A stretch of 64,000 nt of DNA from Acidovorax sp. NCPPB 4044 (GCF_028069655.1 NZ_JAMCOS010000001.1:2014001-2078000), one strand, 5' to 3'; positions 8,721 through 18,109 are shown, counted from the first letter of the stretch. A program made the numbers and translations. Notes: generated by a model not told the origin, from the sequence alone.

Positions 8721-10661
8721 ATGCCCCGCTACGCCGACTTCCACCGCCGCTCGCTCGATGAGCGCGACGCCTTCTGGTCCGAACAGGCCCGCCTCATCGA
8801 CTGGCAGACGCCGCCCGCGCACATCTGCGAATACGACCGGCCGCCCTTCGCGCGCTGGTTCTCGGGCGGCACGACCAACCTCTGCCACAACGCGGTGGAC
8901 CGGCACCTCGCGCAGCGCGCCGACCAGCCCGCGCTGATCGCGATCTCGTCCGAGACCGATACCGAGCGCACCTACACCTTCGCCGAGCTGCATGCCGAGG
9001 TCCAGCGCATGGCCGCCGTGCTGCGCACGCTGGGCGTGGAGTGCGGCGACCGCGTGCTGATCTACATGCCGATGGTGGCCGAGGCCGCCTTCGCGATGCT
9101 GGCCTGCGCGCGCATCGGCGCGCTGCATTCGGTGGTGTTCGGCGGGTTCGCCGCCGGTGCGCTGGCCTCGCGCATCGACGATGCCGGGCCCGTGGCGGTG
9201 GTGAGTGCCGACGCGGGTTCGCGCGGAGGCAAGGTCGTGCCCTACAAGCCCCTGCTGGACGAGGCGCTGCGCCTCGCGGCGCACCCGCCGCGCGCCGTGC
9301 TGCTGGTGGACCGGGGCCTGGCGCCCCTGCCGCTCGCGCCCGGCCGCGACCACGACTGGGCCACCCTGCGCGAGCAGCACCGCGATGCCCAGGTGCCCTG
9401 CGAATGGCTGGACGCCGCGCACCCGAGCTACACGCTCTACACCAGCGGCACCACGGGCCGGCCCAAGGGCGTGCAGCGCGACACGGGCGGCTATGCGGTG
9501 GCGCTGGCGGCCAGCATGCGGCACATCTTCGGGGTGGAGGCCGGCGGTGCGGACCCGGGGCAGGGCGGCGCCGGGGCCGGCCCGGGCGTGTTCTTCGCCA
9601 CCAGCGACATCGGCTGGGTGGTGGGCCACAGCTACATCGTCTACGGCCCGCTGATCGCGGGCATGGCAACGGTGATGTACGAGGGCCTGCCGACCCGCCC
9701 CGACGCGGGCGTGTGGTGGCGCATCGTGGAGCGCCACCGCGTCACGCACATGTTCTCCGCGCCCACGGCGGTGCGGGTGCTGAAGAAGCAGGACCCCGAG
9801 TGGCTGCGCCGCTCCGACCTCTCCAGCCTGAAGGCGCTGTGGCTCGCGGGCGAGCCCCTCGATGCGCCCACGGCGCAGTGGATCGGCGATGCGCTGGGCG
9901 TGCCCATCGTGGACAACTACTGGCAGACCGAGACGGGCTGGCCCATCCTCACGCTCGCCAACGGCGTGGAGCCCCAGGCCGCGCGGCCCGGCAGCCCCGG
10001 CAAGGCGATGTACGGCTACGACGTGAAACTGCTCGACCAGGCCACGGGCGAGGAGCTTACGGCCCCGAACCAGAAGGGCGTGCTCGCCATCGAGGGGCCG
10101 TTGCCGCCGGGCTGCATGCAGACCGTGTGGCGCGACGACGAGCGCTTCGTGCAGACCTACTGGAAGAGCATCCCGGGCCGCCTCGTCTACAGCACGTTCG
10201 ACTGGGGCATCCGCGACGAGGACGGCTACTACTTCATCCTGGGCCGCACCGACGACGTGATCAACGTGGCCGGCCACCGCCTGGGCACGCGCGAAATCGA
10301 GGAGAGCATCGCCGCCCACCCGCAGGTGGCCGAGGTGGCGGTCGTGGGCGTGGCCGATGCGCTCAAGGGCCAGGTGGCGATGGCCTTCGCGGTGGCGCGC
10401 GACCCCGCGGCCGTGGCCGACGAGGCCGGCCGCCGCCGGCTCGAAGGCGAGGTGATGCAGCTCGTCGACCGGCGCCTGGGCGCCGTGGCGCGCCCCTCGC
10501 GCGTGCTGTTCGTCTCGCTGCTGCCCAAGACCCGCAGCGGCAAGCTGCTGCGCCGCGCGCTGCAGGCCGTGGCCGAGCGCCGCGACCCGGGCGATCTCAC
10601 GACGATGGAAGACCCGTCGGCGCTGCAGCAGGTGAAGGACCTGCTGGGCACGGCGCCCTGA
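8721..10661 (+). CDS. prpE: Propionyl-CoA synthetase
   Basis: A 646-residue acyl-CoA synthetase of the ANL superfamily that converts propionate, ATP and CoA to propionyl-CoA in the cytoplasm, feeding the methylcitrate cycle. It starts at the ATG at 8721 with the family N-terminus MPRYADFHRRSLDERDAFW. Motifs present are the P-loop-like YTSGTTGRPKG, the adenylate-binding DNYWQTETGWPI and the C-terminal hinge and lysine regions in GRTDDVINVAGHRLGTREIE and LPKTRSGKLLRR. The last contains the lysine that Pat-type acetyltransferases modify in Acs/PrpE. Length agrees with PrpE. The other propionate genes in the window (regulator, prpC, acnD) lie 50 kb away, so it is not in the prp operon. A convergent gene follows, with a repeat copy between them. 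Confidence 0.93.
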   Translation: MPRYADFHRRSLDERDAFWSEQARLIDWQTPPAHICEYDRPPFARWFSGGTTNLCHNAVDRHLAQRADQPALIAISSETDTERTYTFAELHAEVQRMAAVLRTLGVECGDRVLIYMPMVAEAAFAMLACARIGALHSVVFGGFAAGALASRIDDAGPVAVVSADAGSRGGKVVPYKPLLDEALRLAAHPPRAVLLVDRGLAPLPLAPGRDHDWATLREQHRDAQVPCEWLDAAHPSYTLYTSGTTGRPKGVQRDTGGYAVALAASMRHIFGVEAGGADPGQGGAGAGPGVFFATSDIGWVVGHSYIVYGPLIAGMATVMYEGLPTRPDAGVWWRIVERHRVTHMFSAPTAVRVLKKQDPEWLRRSDLSSLKALWLAGEPLDAPTAQWIGDALGVPIVDNYWQTETGWPILTLANGVEPQAARPGSPGKAMYGYDVKLLDQATGEELTAPNQKGVLAIEGPLPPGCMQTVWRDDERFVQTYWKSIPGRLVYSTFDWGIRDEDGYYFILGRTDDVINVAGHRLGTREIEESIAAHPQVAEVAVVGVADALKGQVAMAFAVARDPAAVADEAGRRRLEGEVMQLVDRRLGAVARPSRVLFVSLLPKTRSGKLLRRALQAVAERRDPGDLTTMEDPSALQQVKDLLGTAP

Positions 10662-10729
10662 GGCGCGGCGCGCCTGCCGTGCCTTGCGCGGCGGGACGGT
10701 GCGCAGGAAAACCGCGGATGGGTGGATGT

Positions 10730-10781
10730 TTTGCTATCTTTTAAATAGCAAACTATTGAATGGATCCGGCGGCATGGAGGC
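10730..10781 (-). repeat. Dispersed AT-rich hairpin repeat, copy 2
   Basis: This copy is in reverse orientation. The hairpin TTTGCTAT / ATAGCAAA (8-bp perfect stem, 7-base loop, 10730-10752) comes first, then the complement of the left arm, GGATCCGGCGGCATGGAGGC. It lies in the 151-bp gap between the convergent prpE and GGDEF/EAL genes. Confidence 0.9.
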
Positions 10782-10812
10782 TTTTTCACCGTGGAGAGCG
10801 CCGTGAGCCGCC

Positions 10813-13800
10813 TCAGCCCGCGTCCACGGTGCGCCAGGCGCGGGGCGCCTGCCACTGCGCGGCCCATTCCGGAAAGGATTCCGCCGGCATGGGGCGGGAG
10901 ATGAAGTAGCCCTGGGCCAGCGTGCAGCCCAGGCGCAGCAGGGTGAGGCCCTGTTCTTCCGTTTCCACGCCTTCGGCCACGATGGAATAGTCGAAGGAGT
11001 GGGCGAGGCCGATCACGCCCTGCACGATGGCGAAATCGCCGCGGTCGATCATCATGCCGTGCACGAAGCTCTGGTCGAGCTTGAGCGTGTCCATGGGCAG
11101 GCGGCGCAGGTACGAGAGCGACGAATAGCCGGTGCCGAAGTCGTCCAGCGACACGGTCACGCCCAGTTCGCGCAGTTGCCAGAGCTGCGGCGCGACGTGC
11201 TCAATGTCGTAGAGCGCGGCGCTCTCGGTGATCTCCAGGTCGAGCAGGCGCGGTGGCATGCCCGGGTGCTGGGCGATGCGGCCGGCCAGCCAGCCTGCGA
11301 AGCCCTCCTGCTGCAGGTGGCGCGCGGAGATGTTCACGCTCACGGGCAGTTCCAGCCCGGCCCCGCGCAGCGCGGCGATGCGCTCCAGCGCGGCGTCCAC
11401 CACCCATTCGCCGAAGGCAGCCTCCAGCTCGGCGCTCTCGATGAGCGGCAGGAAGGCGCCGGGGGAGAGCACGCCGCGCTCGGGGTGATTCCAGCGCGCC
11501 AGCGCCTCGGCGCCCACGACGGTGCCGGCGCGCATGTCCACCTTGGGCTGCAGGTAGAGCGTGAACTGGCCCTGCTCCAGGGCCTGGCGCATCTGCTCGG
11601 CCTGCGCGTGCCGGGCCTCGCGGTCGCGCTCCTGCGCGGCGTCGAAGGCCTGCACGCGGTTGCGCCCGCCCTGCTTGGCGCCGTACATGGCGTGGTCGGC
11701 GTGGCGCAGCAGGGTGTCGGCGTCGGCGCCGTCCTCGGGGTAGAGGGTGTAGCCGACGCTGGCCGTGACGGTGACGCGCTCGGTGCCCAGCGTGTAGGGC
11801 GCCGAGAGGCTTTCCATGAGCCGCTCCAGCAGGTGCTCGGCCTCGGTGCGCGAGCGCAGGTCGGGCAGGAGGATGACGAATTCGTCGCCGCCCAGCCGCG
11901 CCACGCAGTCCACGGGGCGCAGCGCGCGGGTGAGGCGGCCGGCCACGATCACCAGCAGGCGGTCGCCCGCGCTGTGGCCCAGGCGGTCGTTCACGGGCTT
12001 GAAGCCGTCCAGGTCCAGGTAGGCCACGCCCAGCAGCCGCTCGCGCGCGCCGGCCTGCGCCATCGACTGCTCCAGCCGCCGCGCGAGCTGCACGCGGTTG
12101 GGCAGGCCGGTGAGCGCATCGAAATGCGCGAGCTGGTGCAGCAGGTCTTCCTGCACGCGCTGGCTGGTCACGTCGATGGCCACGCCCAGCATGCGCGCGG
12201 GCCGGCCGCGCTCGTCGTGCGCCACGATCTTGCCGAGGTTGCGCACCCAGCGGCCCGCGGGCGCGCCCGTGGGCGAGGCCGCGCCAGCGCCCGCCGGGGC
12301 GTCCGCCGGCGCGCGGGGGCCGGTGGCCACGTGCCAGGTGGCGTCGAAGTGCGTGGCCGGCTGGGCCACGTGGCGCTCCAGCTCGGCGGTGACGTTGTCG
12401 ATGTCGGACGGCGCCATGCCGCTGGTCCAGTGCACGCCCGCCGGCGCGCCGCCGTGCGCGGGCGGCAGCCCCTGCAGCTCGCGCCAGCGCGCATCGCCCG
12501 AGACGAGGCCGGTCGCGAGGTCCCAGTCCCAGAGGCCGAGCGAGGCGGCCGAGAGCGTGAGCGAGAGCACGGCCTCGCGCTCGCGGATGCGGTCTTCGTC
12601 GCGCTTGCGCTCGGTGATGTCGTGCGCCGAGAAGAGCCACACGGGCACGCCGTTGAGTTCGGTGGCCTGCACCGACTGCAGCAGCGTGCGGGTGCCGCCG
12701 CTGCGCGTCTGCACGGAGATCTCCAGCGCGTCGTGCACGGTCCGGTCGCCCATCGAGGCCAGCAGTTCGGAGCGCCCCTCGGACGACAGCAAACCCAGCT
12801 CCACGGCGGTGCGGCCCAGCGCCTGTGCGCGCGGCACGCCCATGAGCGCCTCCCACGCGGTGTTGACGGCCAGGTAGGCGCCGTCGTCGCGCCGCGAGAG
12901 CACCACCGGGTAGGGCATCAGCTCGAAGATGCGCGTGAAGCGGTCCTCCGACTGGTTGAGCCGTTCGGCGGCGCGCCGCGATTCGTCGATGTCCTGCATC
13001 ACGCCGCGCATGCCCGTGACCCGGCCGCCGTCCATGACCGGCTCGGCGCGCACGCGCACCCACACGGCGCGGCCGTCGTCACGGCGCAGGATCTGCACCT
13101 CGGTGTCCCATTCCACCGCGTGCTCGTGGCCGTGGCGGAACAGCGCGCGCAGCGATTCGCGGAAGGGCTGCGCCACGAAGTGCTCGATGTACTCGCCGGG
13201 CCGCGGCAGAGGCGTGTCGCGGGGCACGCCGTGCATGTCGAAGCACACCTCCGACCAGTACACCAGCCCCTGGTCGCGCACGTGCTCCCAGGCGCCCAGG
13301 CGGGCCATGCGGCCGGCCTGCACCAGCAGGTTGTGGGCGGTGGCCAGGCGGTCGTGCGCGCGTTCGGTCTCGGAGATGTCCTGGAAGACCGAGACCAGGC
13401 AGTCCTCCGCGCCGATGCGCACCGTGCGCGCCGAAAAGAGCCCCGGGATCGGCCGTGTGCCGCGGCGCGCCAGCATCCGGATCTTGTCCACCTGGCCGTG
13501 CTGGCGCAGCAGGGCCACCATGCGCTCGCGCTCCTGGGACGAGGCCCAGATGCCCAGCTCCATCGAGGTGCGGCCGACGGCCTCGCCGCGCGCCACGCCG
13601 AAGAGTTCGGTGAAGGCGGGGTTCACGTCCAGGTAGCGGCCGTCTTCGGTGCGCGTGATGGCGGCGGCGTCGGGCAGCATCTGGTAGACGATGGAATGCT
13701 GCTCGGCCGACAGCCGCGCGGCGTCCTGCACCTCGTGCAGGGAGGTGGCGTCCAGGTGCACGCCCACCAGCCGCACCACGCGGCCCTGGGCGTCGCGCTC

Positions 13801-14697
13801 GGCCACCTGCCCGCGCGACATCACCCAGCGCCAGCGGCCCTGGTTGTCGCGCATGCGGTATTCGGCGGTGAAGCTGTCTTCATGGCCCTCCACCGCGCGC
13901 TGCAGGTGGGCGGCGATGCGCTCGGCGTCGTCGGGATGGCGCCGCTCGGCCCAGCGCTGCATGGCCGAGGTGGCCGGCGGGAGGCCGCGCGCGGCCCCGG
14001 CTGCCGCGCTGGCCTCGGCTTCGGGGGTGCCGAAGGCGTCGTAGAACCGGCCCTGGTGGCGGGCGCGGCGCTCGGGCACGTTCCATTCCCAGCGGCCGCC
14101 GCCCGTGGCGTCGAGCATGGCGCGCAGTTCGGCCTGCTGGCGGCGCAGGGCTTCGGTGGCGGCGGCCCGGGCCAGCACCAGCTGCGCGCCGCCGCCCAGC
14201 ACCAGCAGGCACGCCAGCGCCGGCCCGGGCGGCTCGCCGGTCCAGAGGAACAGGGCCGGCAGCAGCGTGGCGGCCAGGCCGGCCAGCGCGAGCCAGGCGG
14301 CCAGCGGCCGGCGGCTGCGGCGCAGCACGCCCCAGGCGCAGCCCAGGGCCGCGGCGGTGGCGGCCAGCCCGGCGCCCGTGCCGGCGGCGGCGGGCGCCAG
14401 GGCGGCGGCGCCCAGCGCGGCCACCAGCGCGCTCACGGCGGCGGCCAGCGGGCCGAAGCACAGCCCGGCGACGGCCGTGGGCACGGCATCGGCCCAGAGG
14501 CCGGGGGCCAGCGGCAAGCAGGCCGCGATCCCCGACGCCAGGCCCCAGAGCACGGGCAGCGCGCGGCGGGAAGGCGCCGCGGCGCCGAGCCACCGCGCGG
14601 GCAGGGCGGCCAGCGCCGCCACGAGCGCCATGGCAGCCCAGACCGGAGGAACGCCGGTGTCAATCGGCATGGGGTGCGGGCCGCGGCGGGCCCCCAT
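10813..14697 (-). CDS. Membrane-anchored multi-PAS GGDEF/EAL protein (cyclic-di-GMP turnover)
   Basis: A 1294-residue signalling protein; the ATG at 14697 is used, and 14670 (MPIDTGVPPVW) is an alternative. The N-terminus to about residue 185 has roughly six hydrophobic segments. About five PAS domains follow (~190-860), with recurring starts such as YLDVNPAFTELFGV and YLAVNTAWEALMGV. The diguanylate cyclase domain keeps its active site, RLGGDEFVILLPD, and an RPVD sequence five residues before it that fits the inhibitory I-site. The phosphodiesterase domain keeps GAEALARWNHPERG, LDDFGTGYSSLSYL and AEGVETEEQ. Both domains therefore look competent to make and to cleave c-di-GMP. The PAS array suggests control by redox, light or small ligands, but no heme or flavin motif is clear. 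Monocistronic. Confidence 0.93.
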   Translation of the reverse strand: MGARRGPHPMPIDTGVPPVWAAMALVAALAALPARWLGAAAPSRRALPVLWGLASGIAACLPLAPGLWADAVPTAVAGLCFGPLAAAVSALVAALGAAALAPAAAGTGAGLAATAAALGCAWGVLRRSRRPLAAWLALAGLAATLLPALFLWTGEPPGPALACLLVLGGGAQLVLARAAATEALRRQQAELRAMLDATGGGRWEWNVPERRARHQGRFYDAFGTPEAEASAAAGAARGLPPATSAMQRWAERRHPDDAERIAAHLQRAVEGHEDSFTAEYRMRDNQGRWRWVMSRGQVAERDAQGRVVRLVGVHLDATSLHEVQDAARLSAEQHSIVYQMLPDAAAITRTEDGRYLDVNPAFTELFGVARGEAVGRTSMELGIWASSQERERMVALLRQHGQVDKIRMLARRGTRPIPGLFSARTVRIGAEDCLVSVFQDISETERAHDRLATAHNLLVQAGRMARLGAWEHVRDQGLVYWSEVCFDMHGVPRDTPLPRPGEYIEHFVAQPFRESLRALFRHGHEHAVEWDTEVQILRRDDGRAVWVRVRAEPVMDGGRVTGMRGVMQDIDESRRAAERLNQSEDRFTRIFELMPYPVVLSRRDDGAYLAVNTAWEALMGVPRAQALGRTAVELGLLSSEGRSELLASMGDRTVHDALEISVQTRSGGTRTLLQSVQATELNGVPVWLFSAHDITERKRDEDRIREREAVLSLTLSAASLGLWDWDLATGLVSGDARWRELQGLPPAHGGAPAGVHWTSGMAPSDIDNVTAELERHVAQPATHFDATWHVATGPRAPADAPAGAGAASPTGAPAGRWVRNLGKIVAHDERGRPARMLGVAIDVTSQRVQEDLLHQLAHFDALTGLPNRVQLARRLEQSMAQAGARERLLGVAYLDLDGFKPVNDRLGHSAGDRLLVIVAGRLTRALRPVDCVARLGGDEFVILLPDLRSRTEAEHLLERLMESLSAPYTLGTERVTVTASVGYTLYPEDGADADTLLRHADHAMYGAKQGGRNRVQAFDAAQERDREARHAQAEQMRQALEQGQFTLYLQPKVDMRAGTVVGAEALARWNHPERGVLSPGAFLPLIESAELEAAFGEWVVDAALERIAALRGAGLELPVSVNISARHLQQEGFAGWLAGRIAQHPGMPPRLLDLEITESAALYDIEHVAPQLWQLRELGVTVSLDDFGTGYSSLSYLRRLPMDTLKLDQSFVHGMMIDRGDFAIVQGVIGLAHSFDYSIVAEGVETEEQGLTLLRLGCTLAQGYFISRPMPAESFPEWAAQWQAPRAWRTVDAG

Positions 14698-14889
14698 GAA
14701 AGCCTGCCGGGGCGGCGGTGCAGTGGCGTGCGAGGCGGGCGGGGGCGGGCATGACGGCAGAGTTTAGGCGGTCCGGACGCCGGCTCGGCGGCAGGCGTTG
14801 TCCGGTTTCCACAGCCGGTGCCGGCCGCGCGATCCGCCCGGGCGCAGGGCAACGCCCCGGCGGGCCCGCGGCATGCCCCTGGCGCCTTC

Positions 14890-15804
14890 TCAGCGCTTGC
14901 GCGGCCCGATCAGCCCGGTGGACAGCATGGTCCCGCAGACGATGACCAGCCCGCAGCCCACCATCCACGGAGTCACGGCCTCGCCCAGGAACACCGTGCC
15001 GTAGAGCACCGCGAACACGGGCGCGAGGAAGGTCACGGCCAGCGCGCGGCTGGGACCCGCGTGCGCGATGAGCCGGAAGTAGAGGATGTAGGCGATGCCC
15101 GTGCACAGCACGGCGATGGCCACGACGGCAACCCAGGCGCGCAGGCCGGGCGGCTGCGCCGGCCAGAACCAGAGCGCCGGCACGGCCAGCGCAAGCGCCG
15201 CGCCCAACTGGCTGCCCGTGGCCGTGGCGAGCGGCGGCAGGCCCGTCAGGTAGCGCCGCGCATAGCTCGCCGCCACCGCATAGCAGGTGGTGGCCAGCAG
15301 GCAGGCCGCCACCGCCCAGCCCGCGTGGCCCGAGCGGAACCCGATGGCCGTGGGCGCGCGCCACGCCAGCAGCGCCACGCCCGCGAAGCCCAGCGCCAGC
15401 CCCACCCAGCGCAGCCGGCCGATGTGGTCGCCCAGCCAGATCCACGCCACCAGCGCGCCGAACAGCGGCACGGTGGCGTTCAGGATCGACGAGAGCCCCG
15501 TGGTGATGTGCAGCACCGCCCAGGCGTAGAGCGCGAACGGGATGGCCGAGTTGATGACCCCCGCCAGCAGGATGGGCCGCCAGTGGCGGCGCAGCGCGGG
15601 CCACTGGCCATGCCGCAGCAGGATGGGCCAGAGGAACACCGTGGCCAGCGCCACGCGCAGCCCCGCCGTGGTGAGCGGGCCGAACTCCGACGCACCCAGC
15701 CGCATGAACAGGAAGGATGCGCCCCAGAGCGCGGACAGCAGCACGAATTCGCCGAGCCAGCCGTGCGCGGCCTGGGTGCCGGAGCCCATGGGCGCGGCAC
15801 TCAT
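14890..15804 (-). CDS. EamA/DMT-family transporter
   Basis: A 304-residue inner-membrane protein with about ten hydrophobic helices in two repeated halves, the arrangement of drug/metabolite transporters. Recognisable pieces are FVLLSALWGASFLFMRLG near the N-terminus, SSILNATVPLFGALVAW in the first half and RALAVTFLAPVFAVLYG in the second. Its ATG at 15804 overlaps the stop of the upstream ogt gene (ATGA), showing translational coupling in the leftward Ada-AlkA / ogt operon. Substrate unknown; the operon position might suggest export of a metabolite linked to alkylation stress, but many EamA genes sit beside unrelated genes. Confidence 0.9.
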   Translation of the reverse strand: MSAAPMGSGTQAAHGWLGEFVLLSALWGASFLFMRLGASEFGPLTTAGLRVALATVFLWPILLRHGQWPALRRHWRPILLAGVINSAIPFALYAWAVLHITTGLSSILNATVPLFGALVAWIWLGDHIGRLRWVGLALGFAGVALLAWRAPTAIGFRSGHAGWAVAACLLATTCYAVAASYARRYLTGLPPLATATGSQLGAALALAVPALWFWPAQPPGLRAWVAVVAIAVLCTGIAYILYFRLIAHAGPSRALAVTFLAPVFAVLYGTVFLGEAVTPWMVGCGLVIVCGTMLSTGLIGPRKR

Positions 15805-16406
15805 GCGGCCACCCCGGCGGGCACGGCGGTGCGCGCGGGCGGCTCCGCATCCGCGTCCGGCCAGAGCGGCAGGCTGTGCAGGCCTTCCGGGAGCGCGCCT
15901 TCGAGCCGCAGCAGCGCCGTCTTGCGCGGCAGCCCGCCCGCGTAGCCCGTGAGCGCGCCGCCCGAGCCCAGCACGCGGTGGCACGGCACGATCACGCTCA
16001 CCGGATTGCGCCCCACCGCCGCGCCCACGGCCCGCACCGCGAGCGGACGCCCCAGCCCCCGGGCCAGCGCCGCGTAGCTGGTGATGGCGCCGTGCGGAAT
16101 GGCCGCCAGCGCCTGCCAGACCGACTGCTGGAAGGGCGTGCCGCCCACCAGGTCGAGCGGCAGGTCGAAGCCCTTGCGCCGCCCCTCCAGGTAGTCGAGC
16201 AACTGCGCCGCCGCCGCGCGCAGCACGGGGTGGGCCGCATCCTCGGGCCAGGCCCGGGGGCCGTCGAGCGCATCGGTGGGCTGGTGGCGCTGGCCGTCGA
16301 ACCACAGGCCGGCCAGGCCCCGGGGCGAGGCGGCCAGGCGCACGTCGCCCAGCCGGGTGGCGATGCGTGTCTGCACGAGGGGAGGAAGGGGGTTCGGACG
16401 GGTCAT
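15801..16406 (-). CDS. ogt: Methylated-DNA--[protein]-cysteine S-methyltransferase (Ogt-type)
   Basis: A 201-residue suicide repair protein starting at the ATG at 16406. It transfers methyl groups from O6-methylguanine and O4-methylthymine in DNA to its own cysteine. The methyl-acceptor motif VIVPCHRVLGSGGALTGYAG is intact. It is preceded by TPFQQSVWQALAAIPHG and by SYAALARGLGRPLAVRAVG, the helix-turn-helix that inserts into DNA. The C-terminal extension (SLPLWPDADAEPPART) is longer than in E. coli Ogt. It lies downstream of the Ada-AlkA fusion gene, separated by repeat copy 3, and is coupled to the EamA transporter gene by a four-base overlap. Together the two repair genes handle O- and N-alkylated bases. 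An in-frame extension upstream runs through the repeat and is not credible. Confidence 0.93.
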   Translation of the reverse strand: MTRPNPLPPLVQTRIATRLGDVRLAASPRGLAGLWFDGQRHQPTDALDGPRAWPEDAAHPVLRAAAAQLLDYLEGRRKGFDLPLDLVGGTPFQQSVWQALAAIPHGAITSYAALARGLGRPLAVRAVGAAVGRNPVSVIVPCHRVLGSGGALTGYAGGLPRKTALLRLEGALPEGLHSLPLWPDADAEPPARTAVPAGVAA

Positions 16407-16434
16407 GGGAGCAACCTTTGAGGGAAATCGGCCG

Positions 16435-16479
16435 GGTGCCGCTGGATTCATTGAATAGTTTGCTATCAATTTGATAGTT
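16435..16479 (+). repeat. Dispersed AT-rich hairpin repeat, copy 3 (right arm decayed)
   Basis: The left arm GTGCCGCTGGATTCATTGAA and the core ATAGTTTGCTATCAAT match the family, but the right hairpin arm has decayed to GATAGTTC. The copy lies between the Ada-AlkA stop and the ogt start, and the last residues of Ada-AlkA (Gln-Glu-Leu-Ser-Asn-stop) are read from it on the minus strand. Confidence 0.8.
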
Positions 16480-18109
16480 CTTGAGGCGATGGCGATGGCG
16501 ATGGCCCGCCGGCTCCGCCGGCCCAGGCGCGCACCACCGCGTAGCTGCGCCAGGGCCGCCATGCCTGCGAGGCTTCCTCGGCCGCGCGGGCGGGGCGGGG
16601 CGCGCCCTGCACGCCCAGCGCCTTGTGCAGCGCCACGTCGCCGGCCGGGAAGGCATCGGGCCAGCGCAGCGCGCGCATCGCGATGTACTGGGCCGTCCAG
16701 TCGCCGATGCCGGGCAGCGCGCGCAGGGCGCTGGTGGTGGCCTCCACATCGGCCGCGGCATGCAGGGCCAGCCGGCCCTCGGCCACGGCGCGGGCCAGCG
16801 CGACGATGGCGGCCTGCCGCTGCCGCACGATGCCCAGCTGGCCCAGGGCGTCGCCTTCGGCCGCGGCCAGCACGGCCGGCGCGGGAAAGAGCCGGGAAAG
16901 CGCCGGCCAGGGGGTCTCGACGGCCTCGCCCCAGCGCTCCACCAGCCGCTGCGCCAGGGTGCGCGCGGCGGCCACGGTGATCTGCTGGCCCAGCACCGCG
17001 CGCACCGCCAGCTCGAAGCCGTCCCACGCCCCGGGCACGCGCAGCCCGTCGCCGTGCGGGAAGTCGGCATGCAGCACGGCGTTGATGGCCGCGGGGTCGG
17101 CGTCCAGGTCGAACAGGCCCCGCACCCGGGCGATCACGCAGGGCAGCAGCGGCAGCAGGCTGCTGGAGACCTGCAGCAGCACCTGCGGCCGGGCCGCCGC
17201 CGCGCCGTCGAAGCGCGCGCAGATCCAGCCCGCGTGCTCGCTGCCGTCGGCGGCGCGCACGCGGACGGTGCGGCGCAGCTCGGGCCCGCCCCGGGCGGCA
17301 AGGTCCACCGCCTCCATGCCGTGGATCTGCCGCTGCGCGAAGAACCCCAGCAGCGCCGGCACGTCGAGCGGCGGCCGGTAGGCCAGCCGCACCGTGCCCG
17401 CCGCCGCGGGTGCGCCGGCAGCGGCCTGACCCCCCGAGCGGCGCAGCGCCGTGGGGTTGAGGCCATAGTGCTGGGCGAAGGCCGCATTGAAGCGCCGCAC
17501 GCTGCCGAAGCCGCTGACCAGCGCGACCTGCGTGACCGGCAGGGCGGTATCGGTGAGCAGCTGCTTGGCATTCAGCAGCCGGCGCGTCTGCAGGTACTGC
17601 AGCGGCGAGATGCCCAGCGCCGCCTCGAAGACCCGGCGCAGGTGCCGGTCGCTCACGCCCAGGCGGTCCGCCAGCCGCTGCATGGGCGCGGCGGCCCCGG
17701 CGCCCGGCGCGCTGCCGTCCGCGGCGCCCTCGGCGTCGAGCAGGCGCAGCGCCTCGCGCACGAGGATGCCCTGCGCGTCCTGCACCGACCAGGCGGGCAT
17801 GCGCGGCGCCAGCTCGGGGCGGCAGCGCAGGCAGGGGCGGAAGCCCGCGCTCTCCGCCTGGGCGGCGAGCGCGAAGAAGCGGCAGTTCTCGCGGCGCGGC
17901 GTGCGCACGGCGCAGACCGGGCGGCAATAGATGCCGGTGGAGGTGACCCCCGTGAAGAAGCGCCCGTCGAAGCGCGCGTCCCGCGCGGCGAGCGCCAGGT
18001 AGCGCGATTCGTCCAGCGCCGGGCCGGCCGTGGCAGCGCCCTGCGGCGCCGGGGCAGCCCGGGCGGGCCTGGCAGGGGGGGCGGGAGGCGTGTGCATGGA
18101 AGCCATCAT
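16466..18109 (-). CDS. Ada-type regulatory domain fused to AlkA-type 3-methyladenine DNA glycosylase
   Basis: A protein of about 547 residues; starts at 18109, 18106 or 18097 are all possible. Domain order: N-terminal zinc/methylphosphotriester-acceptor domain (GIYCRPVCAVRTPRRENC then GFRPCLRCRPE, four Cys ligands), AraC-type helix-turn-helix (LADRLGVSDRHLRRVFEAAL and VALVSGFGSVRRFNAAF), AlkA N-domain, and an HhH-GPD glycosylase core with LPGIGDWTAQYIAMRAL and the expected catalytic Asp in DAFPAGD. It probably senses methylated phosphate in DNA, activates transcription, and excises N-alkylated purines. The fusion is known in several proteobacteria. The C-terminus ends in a SPSPSP stretch from a GATGGC triplet-type repeat, and its final residues come from repeat copy 3. 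ogt follows on the same strand. Confidence 0.9.
   Translation of the reverse strand: MMASMHTPPAPPARPARAAPAPQGAATAGPALDESRYLALAARDARFDGRFFTGVTSTGIYCRPVCAVRTPRRENCRFFALAAQAESAGFRPCLRCRPELAPRMPAWSVQDAQGILVREALRLLDAEGAADGSAPGAGAAAPMQRLADRLGVSDRHLRRVFEAALGISPLQYLQTRRLLNAKQLLTDTALPVTQVALVSGFGSVRRFNAAFAQHYGLNPTALRRSGGQAAAGAPAAAGTVRLAYRPPLDVPALLGFFAQRQIHGMEAVDLAARGGPELRRTVRVRAADGSEHAGWICARFDGAAAARPQVLLQVSSSLLPLLPCVIARVRGLFDLDADPAAINAVLHADFPHGDGLRVPGAWDGFELAVRAVLGQQITVAAARTLAQRLVERWGEAVETPWPALSRLFPAPAVLAAAEGDALGQLGIVRQRQAAIVALARAVAEGRLALHAAADVEATTSALRALPGIGDWTAQYIAMRALRWPDAFPAGDVALHKALGVQGAPRPARAAEEASQAWRPWRSYAVVRAWAGGAGGPSPSPSPQELSN

Noticed and set aside
10999..14754. 1251-codon open frame antisense to the PAS/GGDEF/EAL gene
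   Set aside because: Same codon-bias artefact; the GGDEF, EAL and PAS motifs are on the minus strand.
16482..16505. GATGGC tandem repeat near the Ada-AlkA stop as a possible microsatellite or CRISPR-like repeat
   Set aside because: Only about three units and coding (Ser-Pro-Ser-Pro); it is recorded as part of the Ada-AlkA C-terminus.
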